Below are positions 27,231-35,648 of a DNA stretch of 49,470 nucleotides, one piece after another; position 1 is the stretch's first letter, and the number at the start of each line of letters is the position of its first letter. The notes beneath the pieces were generated by a model that made no database searches, was not told the DNA's origin, and was given only the letters and a program-made list of their open reading frames with translations. The translations under genes were made by a program, and so were the position numbers. The stretch comes from Actinomycetota bacterium (GTDB lineage: Bacteria > Actinomycetota > Actinomycetes > Nanopelagicales > Nanopelagicaceae): contig WLMD01000002.1 of assembly GCA_009700405.1 (NCBI GenBank), positions 1 through 49,470 of the forward strand. Reading direction: 5' to 3'.

Positions 27231-27823
27231 GACTTCTTACATGCCGCAGGGATGCAGAGTTCGGCACGAGTGCCCTGAGTTGATGAGGAAATGGTAAATG
27301 CAGCTCCAATATTCGCCGAACGCTCTTTCACGCCTGCTAAACCTCGTCGTAGGATTTCGGGATCCTCGACCCCCACACCGTTATCGGAAACGACAAGCGA
27401 TGTCATCTCTTCTCTCTCGTAATACTGGACCACTACCGCTGTTGCCTTCGAATGCCTTGAGACGTTTTGTAGGAGTTCGCTCGCTATTCGAGTAATTTCA
27501 TATTCGGTGTCGGTAGGGAACTCACCGTTACTTTGATCGATTTCTAGAGTCAGAGCGGTATCCCCACAAATATTTTCGGCAAGGGAAGTAAGTTCTTGAG
27601 AGAGGGTTGATCCAAGAGGGCTTCGAAGTTGATACATTTCACGCCGAACCTTGTCGATCAAGTCAGTAACTTCAAATCGAAGAGTTCGGATAGTGATTCG
27701 TGTTTGCGCGGAAATTTCGGGAGCAGCCAACATTAGATCTAGCGAATAGCCAATCCCAATCAAGTCCTGCGCGATGCCATCATGAATCTCTTGCGCAAGC
27801 CGGATTCGTTCGGTGCTCGCCAT
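27227..27823 (-). CDS. Sensorless HisKA_3-type histidine kinase
   Basis: A 198-residue kinase consisting only of the dimerisation/phospho-acceptor helix pair and the ATPase domain: phospho-His in RLAQEIHDGIAQDLIGIG (near residue 14), N box SELLQNVSRHSKA, and G-box elements DNGVGVEDP and GLAGVKERSANIGA. No transmembrane or sensor domain exists, whereas NarX/DesK-type kinases normally have one. It starts 8 bp after the acyl-CoA ligase stop and is coupled to the response regulator. It must sense something through another protein or a cytosolic ligand. Confidence 0.88.
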   Translation of the reverse strand: MASTERIRLAQEIHDGIAQDLIGIGYSLDLMLAAPEISAQTRITIRTLRFEVTDLIDKVRREMYQLRSPLGSTLSQELTSLAENICGDTALTLEIDQSNGEFPTDTEYEITRIASELLQNVSRHSKATAVVVQYYEREEMTSLVVSDNGVGVEDPEILRRGLAGVKERSANIGAAFTISSSTQGTRAELCIPAACKKS

Positions 27824-27831
27824 GGTGCGCT

Positions 27832-29619
27832 CTAGGAGTAGAGCGCCTCAATCTCAGCTGCAAATTCCTTAGCTACAACGTGACGTTTAATAGAAAGCTT
27901 TGCTGTTAAGTGGCCGCCAGCAATTGTAAAATCAGTAGGCAGGATTACGAATTTCCTAATTGACTCGGCCTTGCTAACTGCCTTATTGGCTTCGTCCACG
28001 CCAGTCTGAATAACAGCAATGAGGTCGGGATCCTTCGCTAATTCGGATAGAGGAGTGCCGTTTTTCTTGTTTACCGCAATCCAACTTTTGAGGGAGTCGG
28101 CATCAAGGGTTACTAGAGCGGCAATGAAAGGTTTGTTATCTCCAACGACCATGCATTGGCTAACGAGAGGATGTGCTCGCAATCTATCCTCTAGAACCGC
28201 TGGGGCAACATTCTTTCCTCCCGAGGTAACAATCAATTCCTTCTTGCGTCCGACGATGTATAAAAATCCTTCTTCATCGATTCGACCCAAATCTCCTGAC
28301 TTAAACCACCGGTCTTGGGTGAAAACTTCGGCGTTTGCTGCTTCGTTCTGCCAGTAACCTCGCATAACGATGGGGCCTTTGATGAGGACTTCGCCGTCAT
28401 CATCAATGCGAATGGACGTTCCAGGTATTGGTCGACCAACAGAACCAACGCGATGATGGTCGGTCAGATTAAGTGTTGCACCGGCAGTTGTTTCCGTTAA
28501 TCCATATCCTTCAAGAACGCGTATTCCAGCTCCACGATAGAAATGTCCCAAGCGTGCGCCCAATGGCGCGCCACCAGAAATAGCGGCTTCAACATTTCCG
28601 CCCATTCCGTGGCGAATTTTTGAATAGACAAGCTTGTCAAAAATCTTATGTTGAATAATTAAGAGAGGAGATGTTTTCCCTTGATCCATAGATTCGCTGT
28701 AAGCGATGGCAACGGCTGCAGCTTTGCGGAATATCTTTCCTTTTCCTGCAGCTTCTGCTTTAGCTTCGGCGCCGTTGTAGATCTTCTCAAAGATTCGAGG
28801 TACAGCAAGCACGAATGTTGGCTTAAAAGAGGCGAGATCTATCGGTAGGCGACCTGCTGGGTCTCCGCAGTGCGCCAGGTGTAGACCTGCACTAATGGCT
28901 CCAATTTGAACCATTCGCCCAAAAACGTGAGCGACAGGAAGAAATAGGAGCGTGGATCCTCCGGGCTTAAGAAAGAGATCGCTAGCCCCTTGCACAACGT
29001 TTACACATTCGGAGAGGAAATTGCCATGAGTGATTTGCACACCTTTAGGTTTTCCTGTTGTTCCTGATGTGTAAATCAAAGTGGCTAGTGTGTCGGGGAT
29101 TAGTGCGTTGCGACGACGATCAATCTCATCATCGCTAATATCTTTTCCAGTCACGGCGAGAACGTGCATAACATCATCAGTTATTGTCCAAACGTGCTTT
29201 GTGTAATCTGGCAAAACTGGAGTAATGAGTTCGCGCAGAATTGGCGTCTCAACAATTATTCCGACCGCTCCTGAGTCCTGAAGAATCCACTGGACTTGTT
29301 CGGCCGAGGAGGTTTCAAAAACGGGCACAACACAGGCACCTGCAAACCAAATCGCGAAATCTAAAATAGTCCACTCGTAGCGCGTGCGAGCCATGATGGC
29401 TACGCGATCACCAATGTTGATTCCGGCCGCTATCAATCCCTTTGCTGTGGCACGAACTTCCGCTTCAAATTCTCGGGCAGTGACACTTTGCCAACCTTCA
29501 CCAAGAGGGCGAGAAAGCATGATGCGTTCTGGTTCAAACCATGCCCTTTCGGCAACTAGATTTGTGAGGTTACCTGCGGTTGCCGCAGGGACTAGGGCTG
29601 GAATCGTGAATTCGTTCAT
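27832..29619 (-). CDS. Long-chain-fatty-acid-CoA ligase (FadD15-like)
   Basis: A 595-residue ANL-superfamily adenylating enzyme. Motifs: P-loop LIYTSGTTGKPKGVQITHGN, VLEGYGLTETTAGATLN, FKSGDLGRIDEEGFLYIVGRKKELIVTSGGKN (hinge and A8). It activates free fatty acids to acyl-CoA, feeding lipid synthesis or the beta-oxidation genes seen at 16.6-19.9 kb. The two-component genes follow directly and may be cotranscribed. The start is supported by TAGCGT 6 bp upstream. Confidence 0.93.
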   Translation of the reverse strand: MNEFTIPALVPAATAGNLTNLVAERAWFEPERIMLSRPLGEGWQSVTAREFEAEVRATAKGLIAAGINIGDRVAIMARTRYEWTILDFAIWFAGACVVPVFETSSAEQVQWILQDSGAVGIIVETPILRELITPVLPDYTKHVWTITDDVMHVLAVTGKDISDDEIDRRRNALIPDTLATLIYTSGTTGKPKGVQITHGNFLSECVNVVQGASDLFLKPGGSTLLFLPVAHVFGRMVQIGAISAGLHLAHCGDPAGRLPIDLASFKPTFVLAVPRIFEKIYNGAEAKAEAAGKGKIFRKAAAVAIAYSESMDQGKTSPLLIIQHKIFDKLVYSKIRHGMGGNVEAAISGGAPLGARLGHFYRGAGIRVLEGYGLTETTAGATLNLTDHHRVGSVGRPIPGTSIRIDDDGEVLIKGPIVMRGYWQNEAANAEVFTQDRWFKSGDLGRIDEEGFLYIVGRKKELIVTSGGKNVAPAVLEDRLRAHPLVSQCMVVGDNKPFIAALVTLDADSLKSWIAVNKKNGTPLSELAKDPDLIAVIQTGVDEANKAVSKAESIRKFVILPTDFTIAGGHLTAKLSIKRHVVAKEFAAEIEALYS

Positions 29620-29625
29620 AGGGCA

Positions 29626-29631
29626 ACGCTA
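29626..29631 (-). promoter_or_regulatory. Leaderless-type -10 element of the acyl-CoA ligase unit
   Basis: On the minus strand TAGCGT is followed after 6 bp by the ATG at 29619. Confidence 0.55.
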
Positions 29632-29669
29632 GCAACCCCAGAGGCGTGTGGGCTAGTACGTCGAGGGGG

Positions 29670-29675
29670 TAATCT
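29670..29675 (+). promoter_or_regulatory. Leaderless-type -10 element of the SRPBCC-glucokinase unit
   Basis: TAATCT lies 7 bp before the ATG at 29683, with no ribosome-binding site. Confidence 0.55.
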
Positions 29676-29682
29676 GAGCGCC

Positions 29683-30120
29683 ATGAGCGAAACATCCAGC
29701 AACACCATCTCAATAGATGCCCCACTAGCCCATGTCCAAGGGATTTTATTTGATATTGAAAAGTATCCAACGTGGTCCACGGCCATTAAGTCTGCTGAAA
29801 TCCTCTCTAAGGATGACCAAGGACGTGTGACTTCTGCGAAATTATCAATTGATGCAGGCATGATGCGCGACCGAGTGAGTTTAGATTACGACTGGAGTGA
29901 GGCACCCGCGCGTTTATCATTCTCACTTGCCGATGCCGACTTGTTAACGGGCATGGATGGCGCATATGTCATCGAAGCCGAAGATGATGAGACGACTAAA
30001 GTGAGATACGAACTAACGGTAAGTTTATCCATGCCTATTCCTGCGATGATGCGAACAAAAGCTGAGAAAACAACTATTGACCAAGCACTTTCTCAATTGA
30101 AGGCTTTTGCGGAAAAATAG
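29683..30120 (+). CDS. SRPBCC-family (polyketide cyclase/START-like) protein
   Basis: A 145-residue small-ligand-binding fold of the SRPBCC superfamily: SIDAPLAHVQGILFDIEKYPTW is the typical start, with a C-terminal long helix (RTKAEKTTIDQALSQLKAFAEK). It may bind a hydrophobic ligand; no catalytic role can be assigned. It sits between an acyl-CoA ligase and glucokinase, an order I recall from other actinobacteria. Its stop directly abuts the glucokinase ATG. Confidence 0.82.
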   Translation: MSETSSNTISIDAPLAHVQGILFDIEKYPTWSTAIKSAEILSKDDQGRVTSAKLSIDAGMMRDRVSLDYDWSEAPARLSFSLADADLLTGMDGAYVIEAEDDETTKVRYELTVSLSMPIPAMMRTKAEKTTIDQALSQLKAFAEK

Positions 30121-31089
30121 ATGTCATATTCGATTGGTGTAGATGTCGGCGGAACCAAAGTATTAGGTGGCGTAGTCGATAGCCAAGGCAAAGTACATGC
30201 ACATGCCCGACGAGATACACCTAGAGAAGGTGGCGCAGATTTAAATCAAGCTATTGCTGATGTCGCTTTAGAGTTAATATCTCAATTCGATGTTGACTGC
30301 GTAGGTGTTTCAGCAGCGGGCTTTGTCTCCTCGGATCGAAAGACAATGTTAGCGACTCCGAATATCGCACAATGGAATGGTGTCAATCTCGAAAAAGAGA
30401 TTGGTGGACGCATTAATCGTCCTGTAGTTATTGAAAACGATGCAAATTCTGCAGCGTGGGGCGAGGCAAAATTTGGTGCTGGCCGAGGTGAAGATCATGT
30501 AATCCTGCTAACGATTGGCACAGGAATCGGCGGCGGAATTGTTATTGATGGAGCATTACAACGTGGCGCACACGGTATTGCGGCAGAGTTTGGACATATG
30601 CGGGTAGTTCCCGAGGGACATTTGTGTGGCTGTGGTCAACGAGGATGTTTTGAGCAATATGCCTCTGGAAACGCTTTGTTGCGTCATGCGCGTGAAGCGA
30701 TAAACGCGTCACCGGAAATAGCTCGAAATCTACTTTCACTTGGAGATGGCAGCGTTTCAGGGTTATCTGGAAAACATATTACGGATGCAGCGCGAATGGG
30801 CGATGCAGTGGCCTTGGCGGCTTTCAATACAACCGCTCAATGGCTAGGAGCTGGTATTGCTTCATTGTCAGTGTTGCTTGATCCACGTTGTGTGATTATC
30901 GGCGGTGGAGTCATCGATGCCGGCGAGATATTGCTTGCACCGACACGTGAAGCGGTTGAACGTTATATGCCTTTCTCTGGCAAACATCCGTCACCTCGCA
31001 TCGTCGCAGCTGAGTTAGGAAACGAAGCCGGACTTGTAGGCGTGGCAGATCTTGCTCGCTACAGAATTGCACCATCTTCATCTGTGTAG
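30121..31089 (+). CDS. glkA: ROK-family glucokinase
   Basis: A 322-residue ROK kinase that probably phosphorylates glucose at C6. ATP site GVDVGGTKVLGGVVD, sugar-binding IENDANSAAWGEAKFGAG, second phosphate loop TIGTGIGGGI and the ROK zinc/substrate motif EFGHMRVVPEGHLCGCGQRG followed by CFEQYASGNAL are all present. Catalytic Asp lies in END. No N-terminal HTH is present, so it is an enzyme and not a ROK repressor. Its end overlaps the convergent membrane-protein gene by 31 bp. Confidence 0.93.
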   Translation: MSYSIGVDVGGTKVLGGVVDSQGKVHAHARRDTPREGGADLNQAIADVALELISQFDVDCVGVSAAGFVSSDRKTMLATPNIAQWNGVNLEKEIGGRINRPVVIENDANSAAWGEAKFGAGRGEDHVILLTIGTGIGGGIVIDGALQRGAHGIAAEFGHMRVVPEGHLCGCGQRGCFEQYASGNALLRHAREAINASPEIARNLLSLGDGSVSGLSGKHITDAARMGDAVALAAFNTTAQWLGAGIASLSVLLDPRCVIIGGGVIDAGEILLAPTREAVERYMPFSGKHPSPRIVAAELGNEAGLVGVADLARYRIAPSSSV

Positions 31090-31976
31090 TCATCTCTGAG
31101 TGAGTAAAGAAAAAATGCAAGTCCACCAAAGAATGCAAGAACTCCTGGCCATGGCTCAACACCAAGGGGATTGAATCCAGTTACTCCAGCGGCAAGTGCG
31201 TAGATCGGTCCACCGATCATTGCGAAAATTGCATTTCTCTTAGTTCGGTCATGTATCGGCGCAAGAGCTGGATTGGGTTCAATAAAGTGTTCATCGGGAT
31301 CGGGGAGATCTAGATTATCTAGAAAATTTGAAGGCGATGCCTGGTCAAGTGATAGTCCTGCGACTATTGATTCGAATTCGGCATCGATGAGTTCGGTGTC
31401 ATCATCAACCTCATTAGTAGCGGGCCAAAAACCAAATTCAACTTCCTTCATAAATAGAATAGTTTCTTCAACGGTTGTTGATGTCATTTGATCGTTTAAA
31501 ACGATTTCTCGTATGTAGGCAGAGGAGACGTTCTCCGCGATTTCCTGTGCCTGGCTAAATTCTTCGCCCGTTTCTCCAATTGAGTACATCAGCAAGAGCG
31601 GGTGCTCAATGAGATCTAGATTTTCAGAAACTTGCTGATAGTTTTTACGTAGCGCTCTCTCATCGGAAGTGATCACTGGTTCAATCAGGATGAGACCCGA
31701 TACTTCATCTCCAAATTCTTGCGCGATAGATAAAGCAGCCATCGCGCCTTCTCCGAAACTAGCAACGAAAATGGTTTCACAGCGCGTTTGCAGGTGGAGA
31801 AATTCCTTGCGCGCTTGAACAAATATGTCTCGAGCCGATGTCGAAATCGAAAGCACGAAATCACCCGTTTGAGCGCTAATCGCGCTGGCCCAGTCTTGAT
31901 TTTTTGCCTGGAATAGGAGAACCCCAATCTTGCCGCCGGGGAGTTCGACACGTTCAGGGCCTGCATTCACGGTCAC
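31059..31976 (-). CDS. Degenerate alpha/beta-hydrolase-like protein with C-terminal membrane anchor
   Basis: A 305-residue protein that I place only loosely. The N-terminal half has a hydrolase-like layout, with FVASFGEGAMAALSIA resembling a nucleophile elbow (S-x-G) and GLILIEPVI after it. I see no convincing catalytic histidine near the end of that domain. A very acidic linker (DDDTELIDAEFES) leads to two hydrophobic segments, AIFAMIGGPIYALAAGV and GVLAFFGGLAFFLYSL, at the C-terminus. Start GTG at 31976. A ligand-binding or scaffold role is as likely as an enzyme. Confidence 0.7.
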   Translation of the reverse strand: MTVNAGPERVELPGGKIGVLLFQAKNQDWASAISAQTGDFVLSISTSARDIFVQARKEFLHLQTRCETIFVASFGEGAMAALSIAQEFGDEVSGLILIEPVITSDERALRKNYQQVSENLDLIEHPLLLMYSIGETGEEFSQAQEIAENVSSAYIREIVLNDQMTSTTVEETILFMKEVEFGFWPATNEVDDDTELIDAEFESIVAGLSLDQASPSNFLDNLDLPDPDEHFIEPNPALAPIHDRTKRNAIFAMIGGPIYALAAGVTGFNPLGVEPWPGVLAFFGGLAFFLYSLRDDYTDEDGAIL

Positions 31977-32051
31977 TTTCCCATAGTGTCATATTTGGGG
32001 CTAAATTAGAGCCCTGGTTAGTAGCAACTCGCTTAGGGAAGGGAGCAACTC

Positions 32052-32735
32052 ATGGTCAATCTGCCGTACGGATTACTCAGGGCTTTCCTGACTCCATTTC
32101 TCATGCTCCTCTTTCGCCCTAAGGTCACGGGGTTGCGAAATGTACCTATCAATGGGCCTGTAATCATCGCCTCCAACCACCTGTCATTTAGCGACTCAGT
32201 TTTCATGCCCTTGGTCGTTCCCCGGAAAGTAACCTTTTTGGCAAAAAGTGAGTACTTCACATCTCCCGGTCCTAAAGGCCTATTGAAGAAATTAACTTTT
32301 ATCGCTCTGGGTCAGGTTCCCGTTGATCGCTCAGGCGGTCGCAGGAGTGAAGCTGCGCTCATCACTGGATTAAAGGTTTTAGCCGAAGGAAATTGTTTAG
32401 GAATTTATCCTGAAGGTACTCGTTCCCCAGATGGACGTTTATATAAAGGTCGTACAGGAATAGCCCGCTTAGCGATGGAGTCCGGCGCTCCAATTATTCC
32501 AGTAGCCATGTTTGAAACCGACAAGATTCAACCAACTGGGAAAGTAATTCCTAAGATCATGAGAGTTCGAATGATATTTGGTGAACCGATTTACTTATCA
32601 GGGGATTCAACAAACTTGCAGCTTCTGCGTGATGCAACGGATTCACTCATGCGCAAATTACAAGAGATGTCGGGTCAGGAATATGTTGATATTTATGCTA
32701 CAAAAAGAAAAACCGAGATTGACGAAGAGGGCTAA
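32052..32735 (+). CDS. PlsC-like 1-acyl-sn-glycerol-3-phosphate acyltransferase
   Basis: A 227-residue membrane-associated acyltransferase. The HX4D catalytic motif is ASNHLSFSDSVFM, and the phosphate-binding block is YPEGTRSPDGRLYKGRTGIA. It likely acylates lysophosphatidate or another lysophospholipid in phospholipid synthesis. GGGAAGGGAG lies 6 bp before the ATG. The stop overlaps the stop of the convergent nuclease gene on the other strand. Confidence 0.9.
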   Translation: MVNLPYGLLRAFLTPFLMLLFRPKVTGLRNVPINGPVIIASNHLSFSDSVFMPLVVPRKVTFLAKSEYFTSPGPKGLLKKLTFIALGQVPVDRSGGRRSEAALITGLKVLAEGNCLGIYPEGTRSPDGRLYKGRTGIARLAMESGAPIIPVAMFETDKIQPTGKVIPKIMRVRMIFGEPIYLSGDSTNLQLLRDATDSLMRKLQEMSGQEYVDIYATKRKTEIDEEG

Positions 32736-33412
32736 GCATCAACTCCTGAGCGTTGAACCAAATAATTACAGGTAGTGCACGTAGGGCCAGCATCAGGGAA
32801 AGGGCCTTCTAGCACGGTAATGAAATCCTGAATGACTCGCAGAAATTCGTTTTCATTTCGCTCTACTGGGACATAACTTTGCGCCACACCAAATCCGTAG
32901 TTTTCGGCGGAATCGCCAAGTACCCGATTTGGTTTCCATACAAGTAACCCCATAGATGCCACCGACAACGCCTTACCAACGGCAGGCACTTCCATCGCGT
33001 AAACGTATGCATGCAATTGGGGGGAGTAGAACTCGCCAGAATCACGAGCGCTATCGGAAACTTTACAATCAATAAGAGCGACTGTCCCATCATCATTTTC
33101 AGCAACAAGATCGTACTTGCCAAGGATGCGCCACCTGGTGGTCTCACCATTGATGATGATGTGTTTACTTTTTACAAATTCCGCCAATTTAGTAATACGA
33201 CCTGGTCGAAGGGAGGCATCAATATCGCGAGTGGAAACACCTCGAAAAATATTTTCTTGAAGCGATGAGAGTGTCCCGACTAAAGGCATAGTTAAAGGAG
33301 CCGAAATTTTGTACCAGTATTTAAGCCAGAGGCAACGCTTGCAGGTTGAGAGTCCAAAGGTGAGATCAGATGGAGAGATGTTCTCTCGTGCGGGTGTAGT
33401 CGGCTTATTCAT
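32732..33412 (-). CDS. Cas4/RecB-like PD-(D/E)XK nuclease with four conserved-type cysteines
   Basis: A 226-residue protein with the RecB/Cas4 nuclease layout: N-terminal SPSDLTFGLSTCKRCLWLKY, the metal-binding Asp in LGKYDLVAE (D101), ALIDCKVSD (D115-x-K117), and the later SPQLHAYVYAME motif. Cysteines C24, C27, C212 and C215 bracket the fold, as the 4Fe-4S ligands do in Cas4/AddB-type nucleases (there usually 1+3). No cas genes or repeats are in the window, so a DNA-repair role is more likely than CRISPR. The DNA substrate is unknown. Confidence 0.75.
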   Translation of the reverse strand: MNKPTTPARENISPSDLTFGLSTCKRCLWLKYWYKISAPLTMPLVGTLSSLQENIFRGVSTRDIDASLRPGRITKLAEFVKSKHIIINGETTRWRILGKYDLVAENDDGTVALIDCKVSDSARDSGEFYSPQLHAYVYAMEVPAVGKALSVASMGLLVWKPNRVLGDSAENYGFGVAQSYVPVERNENEFLRVIQDFITVLEGPFPDAGPTCTTCNYLVQRSGVDA

Positions 33413-33428
33413 GGCTCTAGTATCTCGC

Positions 33429-34082
33429 TTAATTCACCAGCAAATGTCGAATTGCTGCGGAGATTACAAGTGAACCCAAAGTCACCATCACGACGCCGCC
33501 GATAGTTCGCAATTTCACGAGTCGGCTGGCATCAGTTGCCAACCAATCCCTTGCCGTTCCTGCAAGAATTCCCCAACTGCCATCGCAGACGAGGCACATC
33601 ACCGCGAAGATCGTGCCGAGCAACAACAATTGCGCAGTGACGCTTCCACGATCTCGATCTATAAATTGAGGCAAGACCGCGGCGTTGAAAACGAGAATCT
33701 TTGGATTAAGTAGTGCAACCCATAACCCTTGTCGCATGGTTGTCAAAGATGAGGGTTGTTCTGTTGTTACAGAGCTCATGTTTGCGGCATGTGTGTGTCG
33801 ATGGCGAATCGCATCAATTCCGAGATAAATAAGATACGCGCCACCGCCCCACTGAACAATTGCATAGGCCAAATCAGAACGTTGCAAAACCGGACCCAAT
33901 CCAACAGCAACAAGAGCCGAAAGAATGAGAGTGCCGATTGCATTTCCTAAGACAGTAAATAGGGCTGTCTTGCGTCCCCAAGAAATCGCTCGCGCTACTA
34001 TGAAAAGGACACTAGGTCCTGGAGCAAGGACGATAATTAAAGACGAGGCTACGTACTCCCAGAGCCGACTTGGAACAATCAT
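33429..34082 (-). CDS. LysE/RhtB-family amino-acid exporter
   Basis: A 217-residue membrane protein with about six hydrophobic segments. The family's signature is clear: LIIVLAPGPSVLFIVARAISWGRK near the N-terminus, VQWGGGAYLIYLGIDAIRHR, and the central MRQGLWVALLNPKILVFNAAVLPQF. Members export lysine, threonine or homoserine lactones; the substrate here is not predictable. The start at 34082 is supported by TAAAGT 6 bp upstream. Confidence 0.92.
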   Translation of the reverse strand: MIVPSRLWEYVASSLIIVLAPGPSVLFIVARAISWGRKTALFTVLGNAIGTLILSALVAVGLGPVLQRSDLAYAIVQWGGGAYLIYLGIDAIRHRHTHAANMSSVTTEQPSSLTTMRQGLWVALLNPKILVFNAAVLPQFIDRDRGSVTAQLLLLGTIFAVMCLVCDGSWGILAGTARDWLATDASRLVKLRTIGGVVMVTLGSLVISAAIRHLLVN

Positions 34083-34088
34083 TGTGAC

Positions 34089-34094
34089 ACTTTA
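34089..34094 (-). promoter_or_regulatory. Leaderless-type -10 element of the LysE-family gene
   Basis: On the minus strand TAAAGT is followed after 6 bp by the ATG at 34082. Confidence 0.5.
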
Positions 34095-34140
34095 TAGGTA
34101 AATGTCATGGGATGGGAGTACGTAATCTCGAGTGAGGTTT

Positions 34141-35403
34141 TTAGTTGACGTTACCGCGACTCTTTGCGACCGAGTTCAACACTTGATAGCCCACAACAGC
34201 GACCAAGGTAGCGTTGATGATTCCACCGAATGTGTAGTCGCCGCTTGTCCATGACATATCAGCGATACCAATGATTAGCGCTGATGCAGCAATAATCAGA
34301 TTCGTGGAATTGGCAAAATTAACTTTGCCCTCAATCCAAATACGTGCGCCAAGAACGCCGATCATTCCAAATAGTGCAACGCCCACTCCACCAAGAACGC
34401 CTACTGGAGTGGCGCTAAGGACAGCGCCAAATTTAGGTGAGAGCGAGAGCAAAATTGCGCCAACGCCGGCTACCCAGTAAGCAGCGGTTGAATAGACGCG
34501 AGTTGCGGCCATAACGCCAATGTTTTCGGCATATGTCGTTGTTCCCGATCCACCACCTGCACCAGCAAGTGTTGTTGAGATTCCATCTGCAAAAAGAGCC
34601 ATGCCCATTTGGTCATCAAGGTTCTTTCCAGTCATGGCAGAAACAGCCTTAACGTGTCCAACGTTTTCTGCAATGAGTACAAGTACTACTGGCAAGAAGA
34701 GCGCGATTGCCTTGCCATTAAATGTTGGAGTTGTGAAGTGTGGTGCTGCAAAAAGCGCAGCTGATTTGATGGTGCTTGTATCAACATCTCCTTGAATGAG
34801 GGCTACGCCATATCCCACTACGAGTCCTAGGAAAATACTGATGCGTCCCAAGAAGCCACGAGAGAATGCCGATATCAATCCGATGGAAGCCAAAGTAATA
34901 ATGCCCACGAGTGGACCCTGAACGAAATTATTTTTTGCAGCCCCTGCAAGATTGAGACCGATGACCATAACGATGGTTCCTGTTACTAGGGGAGGCAGTA
35001 ACCAGTTGATCCATCCAATTCCTGCAGCGCGAACGATGAGGCCTATTGCGGCCAGAATTAATCCTGTGACTACAACTCCGCCCAAAGCGTTAGACATGCC
35101 TCCGCCTGCCTTAGCGGCAGCGATAGGCGCAAGAAATGCGAAAGAGGACCCGAGGTAGCTCGGTACTCGGTTTTTTGTGATCGTAAGAAAGAGCAGCGTT
35201 CCTACTCCAGAGAAGAAGAGAGTCGTAGTAGGTGGAAGGCCAGTGATTATTGGCACGAGGAATGTTGCGCCAAACATTGCAGCAATATGCTGAACTCCGA
35301 CACCAATAGTGCGTGGCCAGCTCAGGCGTTCATCCGTTGAAACAACTTCTCCTTGACCAATTGTTTTCCCTGTGCCATGAAGTTTCCATGAAAGTAGAGA
35401 CAT
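34141..35403 (-). CDS. Uracil/xanthine permease (NCS2 family)
   Basis: A 420-residue nucleobase transporter with about 14 hydrophobic segments. NCS2 motifs: GVQHIAAMFGATFLVPIITG in the first helix, VPSYLGSSFAFLAPI, the substrate-region FLPVVLVLIAENVGHV (conserved Glu) and a glycine-rich AGAGGGSGTTTYAENIGV (NxG-like helix 10). It resembles UraA/RutG more than xanthine carriers. I start it at the ATG 35403 (MSLLSWKLHG), because GGGAAGGA lies 7 bp ahead; the track start at 35481 reads into the structured leader. Confidence 0.92.
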   Translation of the reverse strand: MSLLSWKLHGTGKTIGQGEVVSTDERLSWPRTIGVGVQHIAAMFGATFLVPIITGLPPTTTLFFSGVGTLLFLTITKNRVPSYLGSSFAFLAPIAAAKAGGGMSNALGGVVVTGLILAAIGLIVRAAGIGWINWLLPPLVTGTIVMVIGLNLAGAAKNNFVQGPLVGIITLASIGLISAFSRGFLGRISIFLGLVVGYGVALIQGDVDTSTIKSAALFAAPHFTTPTFNGKAIALFLPVVLVLIAENVGHVKAVSAMTGKNLDDQMGMALFADGISTTLAGAGGGSGTTTYAENIGVMAATRVYSTAAYWVAGVGAILLSLSPKFGAVLSATPVGVLGGVGVALFGMIGVLGARIWIEGKVNFANSTNLIIAASALIIGIADMSWTSGDYTFGGIINATLVAVVGYQVLNSVAKSRGNVN

Positions 35404-35432
35404 TGATATTCCTTCCCTCAAGCCCTCAGATA

Positions 35433-35458
35433 GCGCCTTAACGCGGGTGTTCAGGCGC
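35433..35458 (-). promoter_or_regulatory. Leader hairpin upstream of the uracil/xanthine permease
   Basis: On the minus strand GCGCCT and AGGCGC form a 6-bp stem around a 14-nt loop, ending 29 bp before the permease start. A second small hairpin (AAGGC/GCCTT) lies upstream at 35484-35499. No known riboswitch is recognised; a leader control of uptake is possible. Confidence 0.35.
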
Positions 35459-35593
35459 CAGACAGCGACGGGGAAGGTCACTTAAGGCTAGGACGCCTTC
35501 CTCACGACTGTGCGCATACCCACTAGTACGCCACGCCGTGACCATGAGCGCCTCTGATTTGCATTCGCACCGTATATCCGATTAAATAACGAA

Positions 35594-35605
35594 TCGATAT
35601 ATCGA
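35594..35605. promoter_or_regulatory. Putative PadR operator before padR-ino1
   Basis: TCGATATATCGA is a perfect 12-bp palindrome in an AT-rich stretch with flanking TATATC and GATATA half-sites. It sits just upstream of a possible -10 TATAAC (35611-35616). AT-rich ATATCGATAT-type palindromes are usual PadR targets, so autoregulation together with ino1 is likely. Confidence 0.6.
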
Positions 35606-35648
35606 ATAGATATAACCATCCGCCATATAGCCCTCAGGAGTAGATCAG

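Noticed and set aside
32732-33412. CRISPR-associated Cas4 with an array nearby
   Set aside because: No direct repeats with regular spacers and no other cas gene are seen in the window.
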